A DNA stretch of 64,000 nucleotides from Epiperipatus broadwayi (Eukaryota; Onychophora; Udeonychophora; Euonychophora; Peripatidae): NCBI GenBank assembly GCA_028023455.1, contig JAQFVV010006199.1, positions 1,548,001 to 1,612,000 on the forward strand, written 5' to 3'. Position numbers and translations under genes: made by a program. Shown here piece after piece: positions 10,603-23,500 of the stretch. The notes beneath the pieces were generated by a model. The model was not told the origin of the DNA and made no database searches. It saw only the letters and a program-made list of their open reading frames with translations. How positions within the stretch are numbered: the first letter of the stretch is position 1; each line of letters opens with the position of its first letter.

Positions 10603-13600
10603 TATATAAAAAGGGATTTGCGCTTTCTATATTTTTGGTTGTGGATTTATTTGTATAGTGATTGCAAAACTTATCTCTAATAATTCTTTTTTTTAAATTT
10701 ATCTTTCATTCTTTTGCATTTAGAATAACCATATCTGTTTGCTAGTGACTTGGTAATGATGATGAATAATAAGGTTTGAATATGAACAGGAGGAAGAATC
10801 TAAAACTTAAGTATTCACTCATAATCATTGTAAAGAATATTTAAGATTTCTTGAATTAACATTGCATGTTACTTATTTTATTATCTTTGAGAAGCTCATC
10901 TTTTATTATTTTCATTAGTATTGTATATTAGGTTAATTAACCCAAGTACAGGTTATATAAAGAGTGTGATTATAGCAATGCTTGTTTGCAAATATATTAT
11001 TTCTATGCTGATACAGGTATATGTATGTGGTGGTGATTGTTTATACACAAGAATATAGTATTTATCTTTATACCTTTCATTTATATCTGTACCTGTGAAA
11101 ATCTTCGATTTAATACAAGAATATAGTATTTATATATCTAGCACTTAGTTTATAAAAATATATATATATTTTTTCTAATTTGGTACCTGAAATATTTTGA
11201 CAAGTAAATAATTGTGTTGGTGGTGAATCATGGTAATATGTCATTTATTACCATTAATTATAGTAATGATAATTAATCTCTTAAAAATGAATAGAAAGTT
11301 ATATATCTTTATATAGAATATTTTTGTACATATTATATAATTAATATATAGTATAATTGACTTTTTTTCTTTTATTATGTTTAAAAATAATTGGTTGGCA
11401 TTATCATAATTTTATTATTGATTTTGATTAATTTTATATAAAAAATGATAGTTATTACTATATATGTATGTAAATTGAAACTGTAAAATAAATTACAATC
11501 ACATTGAGATGACATAAATATTTGCCTAAAAAAAACTTTTATTTATTGTTCTTATAAATAAATTAATAGATTTATAACTATTATATAATGATATTTTGTA
11601 TTATATATTTACTTAGTGATAATAGAAATATTTTTATACATATTTTCAAACTCTAGATCTGCTGGAGAATGAAGTTCTTTCCAAGTTTTACTATTGTATT
11701 TGTCATTTATAGCTTTTTTCATCCACATCATTCTAATAACTTTATTTTATTCATTCATCTCATGTGTGGTATCTTCTTGATTTCTTAATATTTCTAGGGA
11801 TTTGGTTTACAACCTGTTTTCTCTACTGTTATCTTTTTTAATATCATGTTCAGCCAGTTCTATTTTATTCTATTAATATTCCATTATTTTGTCATAATTT
11901 TTTCCCCTCACCCATAAATTTCATTTTAGTTTCTCTTTATTAGTTTTGACACACCTTTACATTTTATTATGTGGTCTGTGATTTCTCTGTTGCTTTTTTA
12001 TTAATTGCTCAAGTTTAGTAGAATACATTTATTAAAAACTTTCCTTTTAAGCACATAAACATATTTTTTATTTTAATTTTTTTTAATTATTTCATTTTTA
12101 CTTTTAATTCTATAATTAATTTCTTATACTGTATCCATCTACATTATTAGTTTATTGAAATATTTATAATTTTTAAATTTGTTACTGTCAATCTTTATTT
12201 TTATTTTATTTTTTGAAAATCTATTAATCATTTTCATCTTTTTAATATTTATCTAATTTTACTTTTTTGCTTTTCATGTGATAGCTCTTGCAATATTTTT
12301 GCAAGTCTGAAATATTATTTGGAAAACAAATGAGTCATTATTAAAATCTAAGTGATTTTAAATAATTTATACATTTATTTTTTTTGTATTTCAATTTAAT
12401 GCACAAAATACCTTCATAAAACTTGTTTGCAATGTTTTGGAGAGATGCAATAAGCTTTCTTATACCACATCACCAAATATAATCTTCCCAGTATCTCAGC
12501 TTAGTCTAATCATTACTGTTATTTTTCGATGAATATTTTTGAAAATCTGATGATACTTTTGAATCTATATTTTAACGCTACAAAACTTTAATCACAGCAA
12601 CTGTTGTTATAGACTAAATGACTTTCCATGGTAAACAAATTTATTGCAAAATGGCATCTTTCTATAAATCTTTTTAATGCATGATGTGATTTATTATGCT
12701 CTATTTGAAATTGCACTTTTTTTTTGTTTGGCTAGATTTCTAAATTGTCTATAAATCATCTATAATGATTATAGCTTATAGAGTACTGGCAAGTTTGTAA
12801 ATTTTATGTTCATATTACATTTTTCCAATCATCTCCTATGTCCTTTTTTGATATTTGGTGTGTGACACTCCAAAAATTTATTTATTTTTTATATCTATTT
12901 TTTTAAAAAAATATCTGAAGTTACTATTTATTTTGTGTGTGTGTGTGAGAGATCTTCACTTTATAGAAATCATTCTGCTCATTTAGATTATGTATCATTT
13001 TAAATGATGTCATTGTTTGAATTAATTTTTTTCATTTTTTATTATTCTATAGCTTTACACATTGTATATGATTCTTATTTTTAATAACTTATTAATTATT
13101 TTACCCTTGTCATGATGGCATCCTATATATGTTTGGAACTGCTTTTTTTTTTTTGTGGTTATTTTTTCCATTTCACAGTAACAATTTTTTATGTGATTAT
13201 TAACTCTTTTTTATATATAACAATTTAACAGAATTCCAGATATTTCTTTTTTAAAATAGGTCAATTTAAATTATTTATATATATTTTCTCTTATTACATA
13301 CATTGTTTTGATCTAATAGAAAATACTTGTTTCTGTTATCTTACAGCTATTTTAAATAAAATATCTATTTACTAATTTTATTCAAGTCTGGATCATCTTC
13401 AAAGAATTTTAATTTATATATAAACTTTATTATAGTATTTCAAAAAATTCAGGATATTAACTATTACTATTAATTTTAGTAAAGACTTTATTTCTCTATT
13501 TTTAAGTGAATACCTATTTTGCATCTTACTAATTTGATGATCTTTTCCTGTTTGATTCTATTAAGACTCTTATCAGTATTGATACATATTTTCTAATAGA

Positions 13601-14174
13601 ATATATTTGTCATCACTATAAAGTGTTGCTTCTATATATATTTTCAAAAAAAAAAAAAAAACTTCAGCTAATGAACAGTTTTTTTTCTTTGAAAATATTT
13701 TAAGTCTGTATCTTTTTTTTATTTTTGTATTCACATCCAAAGTCATTTACAATTTTTTAATTTTTTAACATTATTTTTCAATCCTTGCAATAAAAAATTT
13801 TTATGTTCATTTTAAAATGTGATTTGTTTTGTCATAAGTTGTTCTATACATCTATATAAAATTTCTCCACTTTTTTATCAGTAGAATTTATTAAATCATA
13901 AACTAAATTATTTGCATTTAATAACGTCAGTAACTTGAACAAATAATGAAGTACATTTTTTAATATTTCATCTGTCTCCACAGTCTTCCATTTTAATTTA
14001 ATAATGAATCCCACTTCCAATTAATTTGCAGTAATTCTTTTTCCAGTTCATGCAATTTTCCCTCATTTTAAATTTCACTCTCGGATAAACTAATGAATGC
14101 TGGTTCAGCACAAAATACGAATATTGGAGATCATTTATTTTTTTCACTTGTATGTGATCATGTGTATCAGTTAT
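10603..14174. other. AT-rich spacer
   Basis: Long T-rich spacer. The only internal structure noted is a 19-bp direct repeat (ACAAGAATATAGTATTTAT at 11047-11065 and 11115-11133). No gene recognised. Confidence 0.5.
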
Positions 14175-14235
14175 ATAAGATAGAGTGAATAGCTGAAGGG
14201 AGCTTGAAAACCTGTGTTCAAACCTCTTCTAATTA
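14175..14235 (+). repeat. tRNA-like promoter boxes, possible SINE fragment
   Basis: An A-box-like TAGCTGAAGGG (14190-14200) is followed 15 bases later by GTTCAAACC (14216-14224), a near-perfect B-box core. The spacing is shorter than in a real tRNA and no cloverleaf is evident. A shrunken tRNA-derived SINE is the best guess. Confidence 0.3.
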
Positions 14236-14983
14236 CATCTAAAGTTCAGTATATACATTATACTTATATTCAAATATTATATGAATACAATTTTGATATT
14301 TTATTTGTGTTGCTGTTTGTTATTATAATAGAACAAACATTTAAGCTGGCTTTCAGCCACTAGTCTGGAAGTATTGGTGGCTTAATAGTTACCATTGTTA
14401 CACTTACACTAATAGAAAATAAATTGTAGATCATTTTGATATAAATTTTAATTATTTTAAACAATACAAATATTTGTAAAAGGTTATTATTATTATTAAA
14501 TGAAGAAATCTCAGTGAGTGATAATTATTATTATGGCATAACTAAAATTTTATATATATATATGGGTGAAAGTTTTGCCATTTTATTCATATTGAACAAA
14601 TATAGCAATTAAAAACTTCAAATCTTTTTATACTCTGTCTCTTTTTTTTCAATCAAAATCTTCTAAATCTTATATGAGATAAAAGAATTAACAGCTAAAT
14701 CATGTTATGCTATTATTATTTTTATCTGTGTTTTGAGCAGTAATTAGTGAACAATTCTTACTTAGTGATTGATTTTAAAAGGATATGTCATTCAATTTAA
14801 ACTTTGATCCTCCATATGATCAAAAACAAGAAATGGATTACTTATTCCAGTTTTGCATTTTAACCTTTCATACCATGTTAAACATTATATCTATCTGATC
14901 AATGAAATTTTATCATTGAAATGACTGCACAAAGTGCCAATGTATGATTCATCTTTTACTAAATGACTGCAATTTTCCTCCAG

Positions 14984-15073
14984 AACACATGAATCATAAT
15001 TCAAAAATGAAGTCATTTCAATTCTGTTCTTTTATAATTATATTTGGTGATCATCTACCCCAGACAATGGCAG
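14984..15073 (+). other. Candidate 90-nt exon
   Basis: A good acceptor (TGCAATTTTCCTCCAG) and a consensus donor (GGCAG then GTAAGA) bound exactly 90 nt. One frame is open throughout, read with two bases before the first full codon, and ends HLPQTMAG across the donor. A 68-codon ORF overlaps in the same frame. No family similarity recognised; evidence is splice shape plus an open frame. Confidence 0.25.
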
Positions 15074-18065
15074 GTAAGATCCAGCCAAAATCATTGGTGC
15101 TATATGTATATGGTAAATTCTATGTTCACATTTTTTCACCAGTTGAATGAATTTGAAAGCTTTAAATAAAATTTAAATTTGTCTAGAAACATAGTTTGAT
15201 ATATAATTAATACTAAAATACATCATCACAAATCTTCAGACAAGCAATTTGAAATTTATCAGAATAATTACCTCAGTTCAGAATTAGATGATTTGATAGG
15301 ATAATCATATCATTAAATGTAATGATTAAATTTTTTATATCAATATTTAAAAATTGATTAAAAGTCTTCATCTATCTATTTACAATATATTATTTTAATA
15401 TAAAAGTGTGTATGCATTAATTTAAATAATATTATTTTTAATGTCCATGAACATTTTTTATGCATTTAGAAAGACCTAATGTAATCGTGATCAACAAATG
15501 ATTGTATCTCTTTTACAGTTTAATCCATCAATGATTTTCTTTTTTTCTGTTCTTAAATTACTGTATTTTTTATGAAGCTCTATATTTACTCTATTATTAA
15601 TATATGCACATAATGCCAGATTATTGTCAGAAAAACAATCAGGATTTTATTTTAGTTTGATTTATTTCTATTCATGATATCCTTCATGAGAAAATACTAT
15701 GTCTAACTAATATGATCACTTTGAAAATTCAAATTAGCAGTTTTTTGTATTTTAAATTTTCTACTAATATCATTTAAACCTTTGATTGTATTAATCTATA
15801 ATCATTTCAATAATCTGTGTAAATAAATACTCTTATAATATTGACTTTTTGTATTCTGGCTTGTAATTATAACATTATCTATGAAATACAAATGCCTTCT
15901 TTTTGAGCATGATATTATTCATATTTCTTTTTAGCAATTTTTAGGCAGAATGTTGTAGCCTAGTGATTTCATGGTTTGAAAAATTTTTTTTTCATAATAA
16001 CAGATTATTCGATTTCACAAAATTGTTACCATTGTTTTGTTTAACAATAAATATGTTAAAAATTTTAAGAAGAAAGAATGCAAAAACACTGTCCAAGAAA
16101 CAATAAAAGATATATTTTTGTGAACTTTCTGCTCTAATAAAATAGGCATAAATAACATAAATATAAAACAACTTTTAATAGTTTTAGATTTTCAGTGAAA
16201 TTTGAGTAATCCAAAAATTGAAGATAGCAAGATCGATCTCAAAGCAAGTGTATTCTTACCTGATTGACTGGCCATGCAAAAAACTTTCTAATTATCTGTT
16301 CAGTTAAATTTAGTCCTCTAGAAGACTAAGTTTGACTAAGAGTAGTTATATCAGTCTTAAATGTTTATAATTTTTTAATTGCAAAGAATGTTCTTATTTG
16401 TGTCTCAAAAAGTCTATATTGAGATTTTTTTTAAATGTACTTTTATTGCCACCTTAAATCCTAGTTGATTCTGTTGCTTTAAATAATATTACAAGTTTTT
16501 CTTCTTAAATGAATCACCCAACAAGTATTTCAAAAAGAAAATTTTGTGACATCATTTTAGACCACAACATCTATGTAATTATTTCAACAGAAAAATTTGA
16601 CATTCAGTGACATTGATTAAAGAATAAAGAACAATTTTTAAAACAAATTATTATTGAAAGAACTGTTAGATCATGCTAAGAGACTGGGAAACTCTAGATG
16701 AAAAACAAAGAAAATATTTCCATAATTGAATGGAAGTACACCACTAACACCTGCTTTGGTGCTTGACATTCCATTCCCTACTACGCACAAAATTTTTATC
16801 ATGTGATAAAAAAAATGGAATCAAAAGAATTCAAAGTCTATTTCTGTTATATTTTAAATTGATATTTGCTCTCTTAGAGTAAAAAATATACATAAATTTG
16901 TAATTAGTAACATATATGTATATTATACAATTTTGCATTGTCTTCATACTTGCACCTACACATAGGAATTGTTTGTGAATGTCATATAGCATGTAGTTTT
17001 GTTTCTTAAAAAGGTATTTTTAATGTAAGTATATTTTTCAACATCATGTAATCTTCACCAAACTCATTATAGATAAACTTCACAGAAATAAATAAATTTA
17101 TTGTCAAGTGTTTAATATCTGCTTTGTTTATACTTATCTATTCCACTTATTTTGTAATTCAAATCTTATGTGTATGTCTATTCACTTACAATTACAATTT
17201 TGTTTGTCTTGTCCTAAAAAAAATTTCAAACTGTCATTTAAACATAACTTTAAATTAGTCAGTCATAATTAATTATAGACTATTTTTTGTCTTTTTAACA
17301 AGTGGACTTTTTTTTATACTTCATTTATAGTATGTGATGTCTCTATGGATGGTACATATTTCTACATATTGAACAAATATTTGTCTATGCATACAGGGAT
17401 TATATATGAGAGATAATAAATGTAACTAAATGCTAACTTGCAGATACAACATCATCACTAATTTATTTATTTATTTACACAAACATGTGTGAAAACAAAT
17501 ATATTGGATAAACCAGGCCAGTTCCATAGATGTGACAGTAGCTAATTCAATTGCCTCAGATGCCAAATTACAATAGGCATCAAATTTGAGACATATTTTT
17601 TAAAAATAATTTTTATAAAATTAATAGCAGAAAATACTTAAATAATTTTTTAAAAAAAGCTTTGAAGACATTTTTAATATAATGAATAAACCATCTTTTT
17701 TTTTTTGTCAAAAATTGTTCAAAAATTTTCATTCTCACAACTTTTTGAAATAATTCTTTAATGTAATAAGAATATATTAACATAAATATTTTTATTATTT
17801 ATCATATTTTAATTTATTTTTTTCATTTTCTGCATTTTTTTAAATTTTATAATTTATATTTTGAAAGATGCAATTTATAATTAAGATTTTCTTAGACACC
17901 AAAATTAGTGTGTTAGTCTGTCCAACTCCTGTGGATATATTTGTTAAGTTTACAATTTTGAATCTGTCAGAATGATTTGCACATTAATTATCTTCATCAT
18001 TAATTGACAGTTTATCAAGTATCTTTTTCTATTAACTAATTTTATATATTTTAATTAAATATTGC
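15074..18065. other. AT-rich spacer
   Basis: No supported gene. A donor-like AATCAG/GTAAGA on the minus strand near 16256 was noted, but nothing corroborates it. Confidence 0.5.
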
Positions 18066-18180
18066 TCCTGTGTGATTTCATGCCAGTGGCAAGGGCAATG
18101 GATCTAAGTTTCAGCTTTCTTCTGATAGTTGAATTTTTTAAGAACTTCTGAGTAATAAACCTTTAATTGTTTTGTTACAA
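18066..18180 (+). repeat. SINE-like copy 1 (shared 3' tail)
   Basis: The end of this segment, AAGAACTTCTGAGTAATAAA followed by a T-rich tail, is shared with copies at 19.2 and 57.9 kb. Upstream homology is weak, so the boundaries are approximate. Confidence 0.35.
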
Positions 18181-18301
18181 TAATATAAGCTTATAATATT
18201 TATTAATTTGTCCCAAATCTTAATATATTTTTTGATAGAAGACCAATGTGAAAATATATCATGTGCTTTGCGTCTAAATCAGAGTTATAAAATATAGTAA
18301 A

Positions 18302-18317
18302 TCTCTCTCTCTCTCTC
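18302..18317. repeat. (TC)8 microsatellite
   Basis: Uninterrupted TC dinucleotide run. Confidence 0.9.
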
Positions 18318-19015
18318 GTGATTTATATATTTTTTTCATTATATTAATCTCTGAGTGAGCCTAATCAATTTTTACTTAGATACTAATCTAACTTCTTCAA
18401 GACATTTAAAATGGGTTATTGGGCTCAAAAGAAAGTTTTAGTTTTCTAACTCATTTTTAGTTTACAGTCAAAATATTGTTGTCTTACTTTTTCTAAACTG
18501 AATTTTTTTTTTTTTTAATTTTTAAATATATATATGTATAAACATCTCAGTGCACTTTTTTTTTTTTGCCTAAACCATTATGTTGTTTTTTTTACTTTTT
18601 CTAAACAATGCTTTCAGTTCATTACAAATTCTTGTTAGTATTGAATTTTTTCATCAGAACTAAATCAATCTTACCTTTATACTATAAAATTTTGCTACTG
18701 ATTTACTACAATAATTTTACTTTAAATGAATGAAATATACTTATATTAGCTTATTTATGTGATTATCATATGCACACATATTTTCTCTTTTATTATTGAA
18801 TATAAAATACATTGATATTTTACAATTTAAATCAATCATAACTTAGCAAAGCTTAATTCAAAATTTAATTTTTTATATATAAAATAATACTCAATATTTT
18901 TTTTATAAGAAATGTCACAGGTTCTTCTATCTAATTTCAAATTATATCTCTATTTTTTATTCTTTTCTTTTTAATTTTTAAAATATAAAATTGTTACTAA
19001 TAAGACCCTATGTCA

Positions 19016-19104
19016 CACAGAGGCTAAACTCTCCATACAGTAGGCTACCAATGAAAGCCAGAGTAATCAATGGATGTTACTGTATGGAGAGTTTAACCTC
19101 TGTG
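19016..19104. repeat. 27-bp inverted repeat (hairpin)
   Basis: The arms 19016-19042 (starting CACAGAGGCTAAACTC) and 19078-19104 are reverse complements with one mismatch, around a 35-nt loop. A 15-bp direct repeat, TAAGAC(C/T)CTATGTCA, occurs at 19001-19015 and 19157-19171 on either side. This may be a small transposon relic or a foldable RNA precursor. Confidence 0.7.
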
Positions 19105-19171
19105 TAAACAGCTTGTGAAAGCATAAAATATGGTGATCATGGGATGTTTAGTGGTATAAGACTCTATGTCA

Positions 19172-19305
19172 TTTGATGCAGTGATAGAATAATAGATTCT
19201 GGAGCTTAAAATCCATGAATTACGTCTCAGCTCTGATACTTCTAGTATTCAAACTTTTTCATGAACTTTCAAGCAATAAACCATTTGATTATTTTTTTTA
19301 TAATT
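19172..19305 (+). repeat. tRNA-derived SINE-like copy 2
   Basis: A tRNA-like head (GCAGTGATAGAATAATAG, then GGAGCTTAAAATCC as a B-box-like word) is followed by CTCAGCTCTGATACTTCTAG and the tail CAAGCAATAAACCATTTGAT with a poly(T) end. The tail and the CTCAGC/CCAGCC block are shared with the 57.9-kb copy. The downstream 71-codon ORF at 19261-19476 begins inside the tail and is not a gene. Confidence 0.45.
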
Positions 19306-20220
19306 ATTTATGACAATCCAAATAGACTTGTTTTTTGGAATATATCACATTACATTAATTATATTTTTATTACTTTTGTTTTATTTAACATATATAGATC
19401 TTCATTATATATGAGGAGCAAAAAAATACTGAATGTATATATAATAACAGATTATAAGACTAAACTGTTGTTTTAAAAATAAAATAACAGTGCTGGGAAA
19501 AAAATTCAAAGCTTTATTAATTAGATATTATAAAAATAAAAACTTTGTGATAATAGAACATAAAATGCATCCAAAATAAATTTTCAAATATACATTGCGT
19601 TTCTACATGCTTTATTTTAACTTAACAAATGGTGATTCGGGGAATATCAACCTCATGTAGGTAAGAAGCAAAATAGTGAACCACCAATTGAAAAAAAAAA
19701 AAAAGTTAATACTTTTTTTTTTACATTAATAACTTGCCTTAAAAAATTGTTTATTTATTAATTATTTTTTTGCAATTTCAAGCTTTGTTTTTTTAATCAA
19801 GTTTATATAGATTTTAGGGTAACAAGCTATTTTTTTTCCCATAAAAACTCATTATAATTGTTTATTTTTTTTATAAAGATTTTTGATTTACAAGGCATTT
19901 TGGGGACTAATTGAGATTGTTATCCAGGTTTAAAACTGTACACAGGATAAAACAAAAGTTACAATAACAGTAATATTATCTTATTAAAACAGTTGTACTA
20001 TATTTCATTAATTATTTTATTACCACAATTACTTAAACATTTATATATAAAATCTGAAAAAAAATAATTAAAAATTATAAAAATAATTTTAAGTTGTGTA
20101 TTTTTTTATAATAGTATATTATTATTTTTTAAATAAAAAAAAGAAGACTTTTTCTTTAAATATAAGAAGCTATCTCTTTTTCTATCATCTTTTGTTGTTT
20201 TTACTTTGAATAGTAACTTG

Positions 20221-20228
20221 GCTTAGAG
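20221..20228. repeat. Target-site duplication, left
   Basis: GCTTAGAG, identical to the 8 bases following the hAT MITE. Confidence 0.85.
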
Positions 20229-20533
20229 CAGCAGTCCCCAATCTTTTTGCACTTAAGAGCACATTCTATAATGCCGGCCAGGTGGTGGGCACCATTTATT
20301 TTTTCAATGTAAATTTATAGTTGGATATTGTTAATGATAGTCCCTTTTATGCTGTAAAAGTATAGTATGACCTACAATTTGATTACAATATAATACAATA
20401 ATTTATAAGAAATCTTAAGAATTAAATTTATTTGTATCAGATAATTTTTTTATCGTGTTTGGATAGTGGCAGGCACACGTAAAATGGTCTGCGGGTGCCA
20501 TGGTACCCACAGGCATAAGGTTGGGGACCCCTG
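20229..20533. mobile_element. hAT-type MITE (305 bp)
   Basis: The left end, CAGCAGTCCCCAATCTTTTT, and the reverse complement of the right end, CAGGGGTCCCCAACCTTATG, are imperfect terminal inverted repeats. Both have the CAGnGGTCCCCAA form typical of hAT superfamily (Charlie-like) elements. The element is flanked by a perfect 8-bp target duplication GCTTAGAG, the hAT-typical length. The interior has no ORF, so it must have been mobilised in trans. Confidence 0.9.
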
Positions 20534-20541
20534 GCTTAGAG
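20534..20541. repeat. Target-site duplication, right
   Basis: GCTTAGAG, matching 20221-20228. Confidence 0.85.
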
Positions 20542-23500
20542 GAACATTGTTTTCTTGATTTATAATTCATACCATTAAGTTTCTTCATTTTCAGATAAAA
20601 GATATATATATTACACTTACTTAATGTTTTATGATTGAAGGAGTAGTATTTAAAAAACTTGTTTTATTGTTCACAGCAATTCTGTTTTGTGAGCCATTTC
20701 TAGCTTATAATCTGTGTCAATCATTAACATATCTCAACTAAAGTAAGATTTTTACACTAAGCAAGCGATTGCTGCTTTTAAAATAATGCACTATAGCAAA
20801 TTATGTCATTTATTAAATATTATAGTTTCTAATTTTATTACAATATACTATAATTTATTTATATGTACTTAGGAGCATTGTTTTTCTATGAATAAATTTA
20901 TGGTTTTAGAAATAATATCTTATGAACAAAATTGTAACTATTACCAATATTAAATTAAATTTTAATAAAAATAGTCTACAAAATATATTAATCCTTTAAC
21001 TTTTCATTTTTAAACATACTGATGTGTTCAATTTATAAATTAGTTTTCCTTCCATTGAACTTTTTTACAAAACAACACTTTAATTTTATTAAATTATGTT
21101 TTTGACAAATTTTATTAAAAACATAAGTTTTAAACAAATAATCTTAAAAAATAATATATCAACTTTACAAATAAACAAAAAGTAATAAGCAGAAATAAAT
21201 AATCAAAACAAAAGACTTAATTTTAGCTTTTAACTAAAAAATGTGTTCTGACAAAAAAAGAAAAACATTACCCATCATATTTGTATATTTAAAACAAATT
21301 TGAATAAAGCTTATCAAGTAATGAAAATTCTGTGAAATATTAAAAACCAATTTATAATTACAAAAAAAAAAGAAAAGAAATGATAGTATTCTTTATAGTA
21401 GGTATATCCTGTTTGATGCCATTAAATCTTCATTTGACTAATTTTCTGTCACAAAAGCAAATATATTTAAATAAAACCTAAATTAAAACATTTAATAAGT
21501 TTCTATTTGTATTTAAATTTGTTTTTCTTTTTTTACATTAAAAGTAAAACTTATTTGTGCCGTATAGAGGGTACTTTTATTTAGAACAGACTTTTCATCG
21601 ATAGCTCTTTATATCTAGATATATTAATTAGAATTTTCACTCAAAACTTTTTTTGTTTAAGTTTTTGTCATTGAATGAATGTAAATTCATAAAATGAACA
21701 TGATTACTTTTGAATTATTTTACAATATAGATTAGTTAATAGCAATTAAGAATGTTGCGTATATGAATTAGAAATAAAAAAAACTTTTAATTTAATTTAT
21801 AAATATGAAATGAAGGGAAAAAGTGCAAGTAAAGTTGTTTCAAATAAAATTTTTATATTTATTTATTCTAATATTCTATTCACAGATATGTAATGTATCT
21901 TTATTAACTTTTTTTTTAATAAAGGAACTTCAACAATTGTTTTGCAGATGGGCACCAACATTTCAATATTAGCCTGATTTTTCATTTTCCCAAATACTAG
22001 ATTACGTTTTGTCAAATTACAAGTATTTAATACTAAGGTTTAGAAAATCATTAGGAATATGTATAATTGTTATAAACATATTAATGTTTAATGATCCTAG
22101 CACATATTGATGAAAAGGTCATACACATATAATCTAATATAATTTCCATTAGCCATTATTGTGATCTATAACCATATATGCATAGTTAGAGTTTAGATGT
22201 TCTATATTGAAGTCTTTGATTAATAATGCTTCATAATCATCAGCTATTGCAAATCACTTGTTTTTGTAGAAGAGGATCGAGTATTATGGGTTTTATTAAT
22301 GTGTTGGCAAATTTAAATACACATATATACAACACATCCTAATATTAGAGCCATTATCTATTTTATTTTTGGCAAACATCTTTTTTTTTATAACAAATCT
22401 GACCTTCTAATTGCCTTAATCATTTTTTATGTATAAGTGTCACTAATGGTGCAAAAGTCAACTTACTTCAATATGTAAAATTAAAAAATTCATTTTCATA
22501 ATTAGCTTCATCATTCTAGCATCTGCTATTTCACAGGAAATAAACAATTTAAATTATCTGTTTGTTTTTTTTTTGTTTTTTTTTTTTAAAGTGTCAGTTT
22601 TTTTTTTATTTTTAAATGTCTTAAATTTTTATTTTTTTCCTAAAATAATACTTTCTAATTTTGTTTTTTCCTTTATATATGTATATAAAAATATTTTCTT
22701 AATAAATCTTTTTTTTTTTTTGTTTTTAAAAGTAAAATTTTGTCACTGTGTCCATTTATACATAACAGCATGCAAAGACATTACAGACATGGATTTCCAT
22801 GTATAATAGAAACCGATGACTAGGAAAGCAATATTCTGGAAATTCATTAATTCTATCTTTACAGATTTTGCTTAGTAAGTAGATGCAGTCCATTTTTATT
22901 GCTATTGCCTTATTTTTTTAACATTATTCATTATTAATGATATTTTTTATTATCTTTCCTTTTTTTCAACATGTACATTTGAACCAGTAATTCATTTTAT
23001 TTATTGTATTCAGAAGTGTCTATTGTAAGCTTAAATCAATAAACACTTGAAGATAGTATATAAAAGTCTCCAGATTAATTTCTGAATAATTGGTTTTTTT
23101 CACTGAAAATTATTGAATTACAAAAAATTTTATTTGTTATATCCAGATAGAAATTGAATTGAAATTGTACATATTATTTTAGTATTTAATTTCCAAGTAA
23201 GTTGTTCTTATTTTTCTTAATATATTTATTTAGTTAAGAGTAATTTGCTTGTGATATGAAATGCTTATTGTAGCAAATATTTTTTGTTCACTTCCTATTA
23301 AAGAGAGAGAAAAAAATATGTCTGGTCATTTTAAGGTGGAACTGTATTACAGCATTTATAAAAAAAATAGATTGGTTTTGGCATTATTACTGATAGGATA
23401 TTCAAGCTAGACAGATCTCCAAGTCACTGGGATTTCAAAATGTGAATTAATGAATTCCATTGGTCAATCTCAGACATAAAATGATTATTCTAAGGAGTTC

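Noticed and set aside
16255-16300. Minus-strand exon ending AATCAG/GTAAGA
   Set aside because: The donor is good but the acceptor is weak and nothing else supports a minus-strand gene.
22573-22806. 77-codon Phe/Leu-rich ORF
   Set aside because: Translation of poly(T) tracts, not a membrane protein.
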